From the NCBI RefSeq assembly GCF_006974105.1, contig NZ_CP036282.1:3844001-3908000 (forward strand): a stretch of 64,000 nucleotides of DNA, in the 5' to 3' direction. The translations under genes and the position numbers were made by a program. Of the stretch, positions 1 to 8,284 are shown in pieces. Source of the DNA: Rhodoferax aquaticus (GTDB lineage: Bacteria > Pseudomonadota > Gammaproteobacteria > Burkholderiales > Burkholderiaceae_C). The notes beneath the pieces are model-generated. The model was not told the origin of the DNA. It saw nothing but the letters and a program-made list of their open reading frames with translations, and made no database searches. Each line of letters opens with the position of its first letter. Positions within the stretch are counted from its first letter, which is position 1.

Positions 1-2543
1 CCACCGTGCCCGACACCGAAAGCTATGACCACTTGCACCACCATGTGGATGTGTTGGTGGTAGGCGGTGGGGCAGCAGGCTTGCTGGCTGCGTTGCAAAG
101 CGGCAGAGCAGGTTTAAAGACGTTGTTGCTCGACGAGCAAAACGAACTGGGCGGATGGCTCTTGTCTGACCCAACGGCCCACATCGATGGCCGCAGCAGC
201 GACGCTTATGTGCGCTCGGTGCGCGCTGCCCTGGCCGACATGCCGCATGTGACGGTGCTCACCCGCACCACTGCATTTGGCATGTACGAGCAAAACATGG
301 TGCAAGCGGTAGAGCTGGTACAAGACCACCTGGCCCCTGAGGAGCGCCAAGCCCACCTGCCGCGCCACCGCCTGCACAAGATCCGCGCGCACCACGTGGT
401 CTTGGCCACCGGCGCGATTGAGCGCCCCCTGGTGTTTGGCAACAACGATGTTCCCGGCGTGATGACAGTGTCTGCCGGTCAAACCTTCTTCCAACGCTAT
501 GGCGTTTTGGTGGGTAAACGCATTGTCATTTGCGGCACCAGTGACTTGATTCACGACTGCGCAGAAGCCTTGGCCAAAGCAGGCGCCCATGTCACGGTGG
601 CCGATGTGCGGCATGCAGCCAAAGCCCGCAGCAGCCGCTACACCGTGATGGCTGGCTACGGCATTGCCGAGGTCAGCGGCGGCAGCGAAGTCAAGGGCGT
701 GCGCTTGGTGCCATTGGACGCTCTGCGCGACGTGGCCGTCGGTGGTGGCACCCATATTGCCTGCGACACCGTACTCAGTTCCGGCGGTCTGTCACCGACC
801 GTGCACTTGTTTTGCCACGACGGCAGCCGCCCCACATGGGATGAGCAAGCAGCCGCCTTTGTGGTGCCACGCACGGGGCGCAAAGGCATTGCCTGCGTGG
901 GCGCAGTCACCGGGGCCTTCGAACTTCAAGATGCGTTGAGCCAAACCACAGAAGCCATGCAGCAAGTGCTGGCGCTGTTGGGCAAACCCACACAGCTGCC
1001 AACACCCCAATGCGCGCCTGTGCATCGCCTGGCCGCTCGCCCCATGTTCCGCCTGCCGGACGGCAAACCCGAAGGTGCCGGAGCCAAAGCCTTTGTGGAC
1101 TACCAGAACGACGTGAGCGCTGCGGACATCGAGCTGGCCGTTCGCGAAAACTACCACTCCATCGAGCACGTCAAACGCTACACCGCCCTAGGCTTTGGCA
1201 CCGACCAAGGCAAGTTGTCCAATGTGAACGGCTTTGTCATCACCGCCCGCGCGCTCAAGCGCCCGGTGGGCGAAGTGGGCACCACCACCTACCGCCCTGC
1301 CTACACCCCCGTCAGCTTGGGCGCACTCGCGGGCACCATGCGCGAAGAGTGCTTTGACCCCAGCCGCTACACCGCCATCCATGCGTCCCACGTGGCACGC
1401 CAGGCCGCGTTGGAACCCGTAGGCCAATGGCTGCGGCCTTGGTACTTTCCTAAGCCGGGCGAGGACCTGCACGCCGCCGTCAACCGCGAGTGCTTGGCCG
1501 CACGCAATGGCGTGGGGGTGATGGATGCATCCACTCTGGGCAAGATTCAAATCGACGGCCCGGATGCCCGCGAGTTTCTCAACCGCATCTACTCCAATGC
1601 CTGGAGCCAGCTGGCAGTCGGCAAATGCCGCTATGGCCTGATGCTGGACGAGAACGGCATGGTGATGGACGACGGCGTGACCGCCTGTATCGAAGCCAAC
1701 CAGTTTTACATGACCACCACCACCGGCGGTGCAGCACGCGTGCTGAACTGGCTGGAGCGCTGGCACCAGACCGAATGGCCCGAGCTCAAGGTGTGGATGA
1801 CCTCGGTGACCGACCACTGGTCCACCATCGCACTGGTCGGTCCCAAAGCCCGCGCAGTGCTGTCCAAGCTGTGTACAGACATTGACCTCTCCGCCGAGAA
1901 CTTCAAGTTCATGGACTGGCGTGGCGGCACCGTGGCGGGCTTGCCAGCCCGCGTGTTTCGCGTGAGCTTCTCTGGCGAGCTGTCATACGAACTCAATGTG
2001 GAGTCTGGCTTTGGCCACGCCCTGTGGGAAGCTGTGATGGCAGCGGGCGCGGAGTTCGACATCACCCCCTACGGCACTGAAACTATGCACGTATTGCGTG
2101 CAGAAAAAGGCTTCATCATCGTCGGCCAGGACACCGATGGCTCCATGAGCCCGCTGGACCTGGACATGGCGTGGGCCGTCGGTATGAAGAAGCCCTTCAG
2201 CTTCTTGGGCAAGCGCTCCTTGTCCCGCAGCGACACCGCCCGCGAGGGGCGCAAGCAACTGGTCGGCTTGCTGCCGGTAGATCCCAACGCGGTGTTGATT
2301 GAAGGCGCGCAAATCATGGAAAGCGCGGTGGCACAGCCCCATGGCAACAACCAGATGCTGGGCCATGTGACTTCCAGCTACCACAGCGCCTTCTTAGGCC
2401 GCTCTATCGCCATGGCAGTGGTGGCGGGCGGCTTGCAACGCAAAGACCAAATATTGCATGTCCATGCGCACGGCCAAGTCACACCGGTCAAGGTGTCAGG
2501 CAGTGTGTTTGTGGATGAGAAAGGTGATCGTCAAAATGTCTAA
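1..2543 (+). CDS. soxA: Sarcosine oxidase alpha subunit, 5' end cut by window edge
   Basis: This is the large subunit of heterotetrameric sarcosine oxidase, which oxidatively demethylates sarcosine to glycine in the cytoplasm and passes the methyl group to tetrahydrofolate. The reading frame is open from the first base. The visible 846 residues begin just before a dinucleotide-binding loop (VVGGGAAG), whereas family members are about 950-1000 residues with an N-terminal 2Fe-2S-like domain, so roughly 100-150 residues lie outside the window. The GTG at 6 is therefore an internal codon. After the FAD/NAD-binding half, the C-terminal half (from about residue 470) is a GcvT-like aminomethyltransferase domain, as in SoxA. 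The stop overlaps the soxG start by 8 bases. soxB and soxD are expected upstream. Identity is secure from domain order and neighbours. Confidence 0.93.
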   Translation, partial: TVPDTESYDHLHHHVDVLVVGGGAAGLLAALQSGRAGLKTLLLDEQNELGGWLLSDPTAHIDGRSSDAYVRSVRAALADMPHVTVLTRTTAFGMYEQNMVQAVELVQDHLAPEERQAHLPRHRLHKIRAHHVVLATGAIERPLVFGNNDVPGVMTVSAGQTFFQRYGVLVGKRIVICGTSDLIHDCAEALAKAGAHVTVADVRHAAKARSSRYTVMAGYGIAEVSGGSEVKGVRLVPLDALRDVAVGGGTHIACDTVLSSGGLSPTVHLFCHDGSRPTWDEQAAAFVVPRTGRKGIACVGAVTGAFELQDALSQTTEAMQQVLALLGKPTQLPTPQCAPVHRLAARPMFRLPDGKPEGAGAKAFVDYQNDVSAADIELAVRENYHSIEHVKRYTALGFGTDQGKLSNVNGFVITARALKRPVGEVGTTTYRPAYTPVSLGALAGTMREECFDPSRYTAIHASHVARQAALEPVGQWLRPWYFPKPGEDLHAAVNRECLAARNGVGVMDASTLGKIQIDGPDAREFLNRIYSNAWSQLAVGKCRYGLMLDENGMVMDDGVTACIEANQFYMTTTTGGAARVLNWLERWHQTEWPELKVWMTSVTDHWSTIALVGPKARAVLSKLCTDIDLSAENFKFMDWRGGTVAGLPARVFRVSFSGELSYELNVESGFGHALWEAVMAAGAEFDITPYGTETMHVLRAEKGFIIVGQDTDGSMSPLDLDMAWAVGMKKPFSFLGKRSLSRSDTAREGRKQLVGLLPVDPNAVLIEGAQIMESAVAQPHGNNQMLGHVTSSYHSAFLGRSIAMAVVAGGLQRKDQILHVHAHGQVTPVKVSGSVFVDEKGDRQNV

Positions 2544-3189
2544 GACCCTAGATTCCCTGCTGGAGTCTCCGCTGCATGCCTTTGGTTTAGCGCAGCGTGT
2601 GGCCACGCCCACCGCTGACAACCGCGTGTGCGCAGCAGAACTGTCGCATTTGGGCTATTTGGTGCTGCGCGGCAAGCCGGACGACACTTCGTTTATGCAA
2701 GGCGTCAGCTCGGTCTTGGGTTTGGCGCTGCCAACCCAAGCCACGCACATCGCGTCATCTGCGAGCGCTGCGGTGCTCTGGGTGTCGCCCGACGAATGGC
2801 TGCTGGTCTGCCCGCGCAGCCAGCGCGACGCAGTGCTGGCTGCGTTGACCGAAGCACTGCGCGGTGTGTTCGCCCAGGTAGTGGACAACAGCGGAGGGCT
2901 CACCACCGTGCGTTTGAGTGGCCCCGACCATTTGCTGCTACTGCGCCAACTCAGCCCCTTTGATTTTGAGAGTTTGGCCTTAGGCCGCTGCGCGAGCACC
3001 GTGGCATCCAAGGCAGGCCTGACCGTGGTGCGCACCGATGAGGCTGGCGTACTGCTGGTGTTTAGGCGCAGCTTTGCGGACTACATCTGGCGCTTGATCG
3101 AGCGCACGGCCCGCCCCTACCAGCTGTGCATCACGGCCCCTGGCTACCAGGCCGACCCCGTGTTCGCCCCCCTTTTTGAAGCTATTTGA
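2536..3189 (+). CDS. soxG: Sarcosine oxidase gamma subunit
   Basis: This is the small gamma subunit of heterotetrameric sarcosine oxidase; it packs with SoxA and has no catalytic cofactor of its own. The protein is 217 residues when read from the ATG at 2536, which overlaps the end of soxA by 8 bases; an upstream in-frame start would lie deep inside soxA and is not credible. The sequence has the folate-binding-fold pattern of the family, such as LWVSPDEWLLVCP near residue 77 and VDNSGGLTTVRLSGP near residue 118. It is followed 12 bases later by glyA, consistent with one transcript that delivers glycine and methylene-THF to GlyA. Confidence 0.9.
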   Translation: MSKTLDSLLESPLHAFGLAQRVATPTADNRVCAAELSHLGYLVLRGKPDDTSFMQGVSSVLGLALPTQATHIASSASAAVLWVSPDEWLLVCPRSQRDAVLAALTEALRGVFAQVVDNSGGLTTVRLSGPDHLLLLRQLSPFDFESLALGRCASTVASKAGLTVVRTDEAGVLLVFRRSFADYIWRLIERTARPYQLCITAPGYQADPVFAPLFEAI

Positions 3190-3201
3190 AAGATTCTTGC
3201 C

Positions 3202-4476
3202 ATGCACCACGAAGGCTTTTTTACCCACAGCGTGAGCCAAGCTGACCCCGCCATTGCGGCGGCCATGGACCACGAACTGCAACGCCAGCGCGACCAGATC
3301 GAACTCATTGCATCTGAAAACATCGTGTCGCAAGCCGTACTGGACGCCCAGGGCTCGGTGCTGACCAACAAGTACGCCGAAGGCTACCCCGGCAAGCGCT
3401 ACTACGGCGGCTGCGAGCATGTAGACGTGGTCGAAGCCTTGGCGATTGAGCGCCTGTGCAAGCTCTTCGGCGCAGAGTTCGCCAATGTGCAGCCGCACTC
3501 CGGCGCGCAAGCCAACACCGCCGTCATGCTGGCGCTGGTGCAACCGGGTGACACGGTGCTGGGCATGTCCCTCTCAGCCGGCGGACACTTGACCCATGGT
3601 GCCAAGCCTGCCCTGTCAGGCAAATGGTTCAAGGCCGTGCAATACGGCGTGCGCCGCGCGGACTCGCTGATCGACTACGACGAAGTGGAAGCCTTGGCTG
3701 TCGAGCACCAACCTAAGCTCATCATTGCCGGCTTCTCCGCCTATCCCCGCACCATCGACTGGGCGCGATTCCGCGCTATCGCCGACAAAGTAGGCGCATT
3801 GTTCATGGTGGACATGGCCCATGTGGCCGGATTGGTCGCCACTGGCGTCTACCCCAGCCCCGTGCCGCATGCGCATGTCACCACCTCCACCACCCACAAA
3901 ACCCTGCGCGGCCCGCGCGGTGGCGTGATCCTGACCAACGACGCCGAGATCGCCAAGAAGGTCAACTCCGCCGTCTTCCCCGGCGCCCAGGGTGGCCCAC
4001 TGATGCATGTGATTGCCGCCAAGGCCGTGGCCTTCGGCGAAGCGCTGCAGCCCTCCTTCAAGGCCTACACCCAGCAAGTGGTGGCCAACGCCCAAGCGCT
4101 GGGCGCGGTGCTCAAGGCTGGTGGCCTGGATCTGGTGACCGGTGGCACCGACAACCACCTGCTGCTGGTAGACCTGCGCCCCCTGGGTCTCAAGGGCAAC
4201 CAGACCGAAGTGGCGCTGGAGCGAGCCGGCATCACCTGCAACAAGAACGGCATTCCGTTTGACGACGAAAAGCCCACCATCACCTCGGGCATCCGCGTGG
4301 GCACCGCAGCCGGCACCACGCGCGGTTTCGGCGTGGCCGAGTTTGAAGAAGTCGGCCGCCTGATGCTGGAGGTTTTCCACGCGCTCAAGGCCAACCCGGC
4401 TGGCGACCCCGCCGTGGAAGCTGCGGTGTTTGCCAAGGTCAAGGCCCTGACCGCCCGCTTCCCTCTGTACGCGTAA
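3202..4476 (+). CDS. glyA: Serine hydroxymethyltransferase
   Basis: This PLP enzyme interconverts glycine plus 5,10-methylene-THF with serine plus THF. The protein is 424 residues, the usual bacterial length. It has the signatures [10 protein letters not shown] near residue 36, the [13 protein letters not shown] loop near 58, and the PLP-lysine motif [12 protein letters not shown], with the Schiff-base lysine at about K233. Its place directly behind soxG suggests a pathway-dedicated copy: sarcosine oxidation yields exactly its two substrates. Pseudomonas aeruginosa has the same linkage (glyA1 next to soxBDAG). A second, housekeeping glyA is likely elsewhere in the genome, but that is inference. 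Confidence 0.95.
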   Translation: MHHEGFFTHSVSQADPAIAAAMDHELQRQRDQIELIASENIVSQAVLDAQGSVLTNKYAEGYPGKRYYGGCEHVDVVEALAIERLCKLFGAEFANVQPHSGAQANTAVMLALVQPGDTVLGMSLSAGGHLTHGAKPALSGKWFKAVQYGVRRADSLIDYDEVEALAVEHQPKLIIAGFSAYPRTIDWARFRAIADKVGALFMVDMAHVAGLVATGVYPSPVPHAHVTTSTTHKTLRGPRGGVILTNDAEIAKKVNSAVFPGAQGGPLMHVIAAKAVAFGEALQPSFKAYTQQVVANAQALGAVLKAGGLDLVTGGTDNHLLLVDLRPLGLKGNQTEVALERAGITCNKNGIPFDDEKPTITSGIRVGTAAGTTRGFGVAEFEEVGRLMLEVFHALKANPAGDPAVEAAVFAKVKALTARFPLYA

Positions 4477-4521
4477 TTCACGTCTGAAACACGCCCGAAC
4501 CTCCTATTGAAAGCCCCCGCC

Positions 4522-5493
4522 ATGAGCACACTTCACCAGGACTCCATCGTCATCGACGGCCTCATCATCGCCAAGCTGGACCGCAGCGTATTCGAGGACA
4601 TGAAGAAAGGCGGCCTGGCCGCTGCCAACTGCACCGTCTCAGTGTGGGACGACTTCCCTAAGACGGTGGACAACATCGCCGAGCTCAAACAGCTGATCCG
4701 TGACAACAGCGACCTGGTGACCCTGGCCCGCAATACGGCTGACATCGTGAAAGCCAAGGCCGAGGGCAAGACCGGCATCATTTTGGGCTTCCAAAATGCC
4801 CACGCGTTTGAAGACAACCTCGGCTATATCGAGGCTTTCCACGACATGGGCGTGCGCGTGGTTCAGCTGTGCTACAACACGCAAAACTTGGTGGGCACCG
4901 GCTGCTATGAGCGTGACGGCGGGCTTTCCGGCTACGGCCGCGAGGTGATTGCCGAGATGAACCGCGTGGGCATCATGGTCGACTTGTCCCACGTGGGCAG
5001 CAAGACTTCAGAAGAAGCCATCCTCGCGTCCACCAAACCTGTGGCCTACACCCACTGCCTGCCTTTGGGCCTCAAAGACCACCCGCGCAACAAGAGCGAT
5101 GCCGAGCTGAAGTTCATTGCCGACCATGGCGGCTTCATCGGCGTGACCATGTTCTCGCCCTTCTTGAAGCGCGGCAATGACTCCACCGTGCACGACTATG
5201 TGGAGGCCATCGACTATGTGATCAACATCGTGGGCGAAGACTGCGTGGGCCTGGGCTCTGACTTCACCCAAGGCCATGGCCATGAGTTCTTCGAAATGCT
5301 CACGCATGACAAAGGGCGCTGGCGCCGCCTCACCCACTTCGGCAAGGTGGTGAACCCCGAAGGCATACGCACCATCGGCGACTTCCCCAACCTCACGGCC
5401 ACGATGCTGCAGTCCGGCTGGTCGGAGACCCGCATCACCAAGGTGCTGGGCGCCAACTGGATGCAATTCTTCGGCCAAGTCTGGGGCGCTTAA
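4522..5493 (+). CDS. M19 membrane-dipeptidase-like protein of the betaine cluster
   Basis: The 323-residue protein belongs to the renal dipeptidase (M19) metallo-hydrolase family, a TIM-barrel fold. The ATG at 4522 is preferred over an upstream TTG. Conserved late motifs are visible: DLSHVG near residue 156, YTHC near 178, and GLGSDFTQGHG near 245, which supply candidate metal ligands. The N-terminal metal motif of true dipeptidases (DGHND, H-x-D) is absent: the equivalent strand reads DGLIIAKLD. The usual bridging-Glu segment (EGG) is replaced by GFQNAHAFED. A relative with the same substitutions sits in the Pseudomonas gbc/dgc locus, so this is probably a distinct subfamily rather than local decay. 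The substrate is unknown; a peptide substrate is doubtful given the pathway. Confidence 0.85.
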   Translation: MSTLHQDSIVIDGLIIAKLDRSVFEDMKKGGLAAANCTVSVWDDFPKTVDNIAELKQLIRDNSDLVTLARNTADIVKAKAEGKTGIILGFQNAHAFEDNLGYIEAFHDMGVRVVQLCYNTQNLVGTGCYERDGGLSGYGREVIAEMNRVGIMVDLSHVGSKTSEEAILASTKPVAYTHCLPLGLKDHPRNKSDAELKFIADHGGFIGVTMFSPFLKRGNDSTVHDYVEAIDYVINIVGEDCVGLGSDFTQGHGHEFFEMLTHDKGRWRRLTHFGKVVNPEGIRTIGDFPNLTATMLQSGWSETRITKVLGANWMQFFGQVWGA

Positions 5494-5528
5494 GGCGACC
5501 CTCCCATCCCCTTCAAGCTCTACGCACC

Positions 5529-6062
5529 ATGCAACCTCAACTCCCTATTGATGTCAACGCGGACACCGGCGTCTGGACCACGGACGGCTTGCCCATGATC
5601 TATGTGCCTCGGCACTTCTTTGTGAACAACCATGTGGAAACTGAAGCCGTGGTGGGGCGGGATGTGTACGCACCGGCGCTGTACAAGGCGGGGCACCGCT
5701 CCGCCTACTTCTGGTGCCAAAAAGAAGCCGCCACACACGGACTCACGGGCATGGCGGTGTACGAGCACTACCTCAAGCGCCTGTCGCAGCGCGGCTGGGG
5801 CTTGTTCTCCTTTGTAGAAGCCGACGCACAAACTGGCCATGCCTTGGTCAAGCTGGAAAACTCCGTGTTCGTGCTGGCCCAAGGGATTGCTGGAGTGCCG
5901 GTCAACCACAGCAAGGTCTGCTATTTGTTTGCCGGGTGGTTCTCCGGTGCCATGGACTGGGTCTTAGAGACCAGCGGCTCCACGGTTCGCACCACCAGCG
6001 TGGAAACCCAATGCGCGGCAGAAGGCCACAGCCACTGCATTTTCACTGTCAGCCCCCTCTAG
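5529..6062 (+). CDS. V4R (4-vinyl reductase-like) domain protein, DUF5943 type
   Basis: This soluble 177-residue protein consists essentially of one V4R-type domain. The C-terminal signature is visible: GWFSGAMDWVL near residue 136, then ETQCAAEGHSHCIF near 158, with two cysteines and two histidines that could bind metal or a ligand. V4R domains act as small-molecule sensors in regulators such as DmpR, but this protein has no HTH or ATPase domain. It lies 35 bases after the dipeptidase-like gene and 9 bases before dgcA. The same pair precedes dgcA in Pseudomonas. A role as ligand-binding or assembly partner of the demethylase is inference. Confidence 0.8.
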   Translation: MQPQLPIDVNADTGVWTTDGLPMIYVPRHFFVNNHVETEAVVGRDVYAPALYKAGHRSAYFWCQKEAATHGLTGMAVYEHYLKRLSQRGWGLFSFVEADAQTGHALVKLENSVFVLAQGIAGVPVNHSKVCYLFAGWFSGAMDWVLETSGSTVRTTSVETQCAAEGHSHCIFTVSPL

Positions 6063-6071
6063 AGTTTTGCC

Positions 6072-8132
6072 ATGCGCTACCCGCACTTGTTTGAGCCCAT
6101 TCGTCTAAACCAGGTTTTGCTGCGCAACCGCATTGTGAGCACCGCGCATGCCGAGGTGTACGCAGAGAACGGCGTGCCCACCGAGCGCTACCTGCGCTAC
6201 TACGAAGAAAAAGCCAAGGGCGGCGTGGGTCTGGCCATTTGCGGTGGCTCCAGCCCCGTCTCGCGGGACAGCCCGTGGTCATGGTGGAGTTCGATCAACC
6301 TGGCCAAAAACTCGGTGATTGAGCCTCTGGCCAAGCTGGCAGAAACCATGCACAAGCATGGCGCCAAGATCATGATTCAGGCCACCCACATGGGGCGGCG
6401 CAATGCCTGGCATGGCTTTGACTGGCCGCACCTGGTCAGCCCCTCTGGCATCCGCGAGCCGGTGCACCGTGGCAACGCCAAGACCATAGAAATTGAAGAA
6501 ATTCGCCGCATTGCTGCGGACTATGGCCGCGCGGCCAAGCGTGTCAAAGACGCAGGCCTGGATGGCATCGAAATCTCGGCAGCGCACCAGCAATTGATTG
6601 ACCAATTCTGGAGCCCGCGCGTCAACCACCGCACCGACGAGTACGGCGGCAGCCTGGAAAACCGTTTGCGCTTTGGTATGGAAGTGTTGACTGCCGTGCG
6701 CGAACAAGTCGGTGCTGACTTTTGCGTAGGCATGCGCATGTGCGGCGACGAATTCCACGAAGACGGCATCAGCCACGACATGGCCAAGGAGATTGCGCAG
6801 GCCATGAGCGAATCTGGCCTGATTGATTTTTTGAGCGTGGTCGGATCTGGTGCTGACACCCACAACACTTTGGTGAACTGCATGCCCCCCATGGCACTGC
6901 CGCCTGAGCCTTTTGTGCATTTGGCTGCAGGCATTAAGTCGGTATCCAAAGTGCCGGTGATGCACGCGCAAAGCATCCGTGACGCATCGCAAGCGGAGCG
7001 CATTTTGGCCACAGGCATGGTCGACATGGTGGGCATGACACGCGCCCAGATTGCCGACCCCCACATGGTCATCAAAATTCGCGATGGCCGCGAAGACCAA
7101 ATCAAGCAATGCGTGGGCGCCAACTACTGCATTGACCGCCAATACAACGGCCTGGATGTGCTGTGCGTGCAAAACGCTGCCACCAGCCGTGAAGAGACCA
7201 TGCCCCATGTCATCGAAAAGACCACGGGGGTGCGGCGCAAGGTGGTAGTGGTGGGCGCAGGACCTGCAGGCCTAGAGGCCGCACGCGTCGCGCGTGAACG
7301 GGGCCACGACGTAGTTTTGTTTGAAAAAAATGACACGGTGGGCGGCCAGGTGAACCTAGCATCCAAGCCACCAAAGCGCGAGCAAATGGCGGGCATCATT
7401 CGCTGGTTCGACATGGAAACCATCCGCCTGGGCGTTGATCGCCGTTTGGGTGTAGCAGCCACCACCGAGATGATCTTGGCCGAGCGCCCAGACATCGTGG
7501 TCTTGGCCACCGGTGGCACGCCCAATATGGGCCAAACCCCAGCATGGGGCGCGGCAGATGGCTTGTGCGTCAGCAGCTGGGACATTTTGTCGGGGGCAGT
7601 GGCACCTGGCGAAAACGTGCTGGTCTACGACACCATCAGCACCCACGCCGGCACGGGCGCTGCCGACTTTATTGCGGCGCGTGGCAAGCTAGTCGAAATC
7701 GTCACGCCCGACGTCAAGGTGGCTGACGACGTGGGAGGCACTACCTTCCCCATTTTCTACCGCCAGCTCTATGCCAAGAGCGTGATCCAAACGCCTAACT
7801 TCTGGCTGGACAAGGTGTACCGTGAAGGCGACAAGCTCATTGCTGTGCTCAAGAACGAATACACGGAAGCCCTGGAAGAACGCGCGGTAGACCAAGTGGT
7901 GATTGAGAACGGCATCCTCCCCGTGGACGCTTTGTACTGGGAACTCAAGCCCCAGTCCTTGAACAAGGGCCAGACCGATATTGACGCTTTGTACGACGCG
8001 CAACCGCAGCCCGGCTTGAGCCAGCCCACGGGCAACGGTCAGTTCTTGCTATACCGCGTGGGGGACTGCGTCTCTATGCACAACATCCACGCCGCGATCT
8101 ACGACTCGCTGCGCTTGTGCAAGGACTTTTGA
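6072..8132 (+). CDS. dgcA: Dimethylglycine demethylase catalytic subunit DgcA
   Basis: The 686-residue flavoprotein is of the old yellow enzyme/trimethylamine dehydrogenase type. An FMN-binding TIM barrel occupies residues 1-340 (HPHL-type substrate loop, NHRTDEYGGSLENR near 186), followed by a Rossmann domain (VVVVGAGPAGLEAARVA near 393). It demethylates dimethylglycine to sarcosine and hands electrons to DgcB and/or the adjacent ETF. In TMADH four cysteines in the linker hold a 4Fe-4S cluster; here the linker has C347, C353 and C365, but alanine at 350 where the second ligand is expected. Neighbours (dgcB, etfAB, gbcAB) fix the assignment. The start at 6072 lies 9 bases after the V4R gene. 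Confidence 0.92.
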   Translation: MRYPHLFEPIRLNQVLLRNRIVSTAHAEVYAENGVPTERYLRYYEEKAKGGVGLAICGGSSPVSRDSPWSWWSSINLAKNSVIEPLAKLAETMHKHGAKIMIQATHMGRRNAWHGFDWPHLVSPSGIREPVHRGNAKTIEIEEIRRIAADYGRAAKRVKDAGLDGIEISAAHQQLIDQFWSPRVNHRTDEYGGSLENRLRFGMEVLTAVREQVGADFCVGMRMCGDEFHEDGISHDMAKEIAQAMSESGLIDFLSVVGSGADTHNTLVNCMPPMALPPEPFVHLAAGIKSVSKVPVMHAQSIRDASQAERILATGMVDMVGMTRAQIADPHMVIKIRDGREDQIKQCVGANYCIDRQYNGLDVLCVQNAATSREETMPHVIEKTTGVRRKVVVVGAGPAGLEAARVARERGHDVVLFEKNDTVGGQVNLASKPPKREQMAGIIRWFDMETIRLGVDRRLGVAATTEMILAERPDIVVLATGGTPNMGQTPAWGAADGLCVSSWDILSGAVAPGENVLVYDTISTHAGTGAADFIAARGKLVEIVTPDVKVADDVGGTTFPIFYRQLYAKSVIQTPNFWLDKVYREGDKLIAVLKNEYTEALEERAVDQVVIENGILPVDALYWELKPQSLNKGQTDIDALYDAQPQPGLSQPTGNGQFLLYRVGDCVSMHNIHAAIYDSLRLCKDF

Positions 8133-8145
8133 CATGCACAGCTCC

Positions 8146-8226
8146 CCCCCGAAGCGCCTGCGGCGCCTCCCCCTCCAGGGGGCGACACCAGTGGCCTGGC
8201 AAAGCCAGATCCACGGTGTCTCTGGC
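8146..8226 (+). repeat. Intercistronic palindromic repeat between dgcA and dgcB
   Basis: The 152-base gap between dgcA and dgcB has no gene but two compact hairpins. A C-rich/G-rich one has arms at 8169-8174 and 8177-8182 (CCCCCT / AGGGGG), and another has arms at 8196-8200 and 8204-8208 (CTGGC-AAA-GCCAG). GC-rich elements of this style are common between genes in Comamonadaceae genomes. Neither is followed by a T-run, so a true terminator is unlikely; an mRNA-processing or stability element is the better guess. Confidence 0.55.
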
Positions 8227-8284
8227 ATGGCTGTCTCTGATGTTCAACCATGGTGGGTGACACGCTGCACCCTGGAAGTCTGAA

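Noticed and set aside
6..8. GTG at position 6 as the soxA start
   Set aside because: The frame is open to the window edge and lacks the N-terminal domain of SoxA, so the codon is internal.
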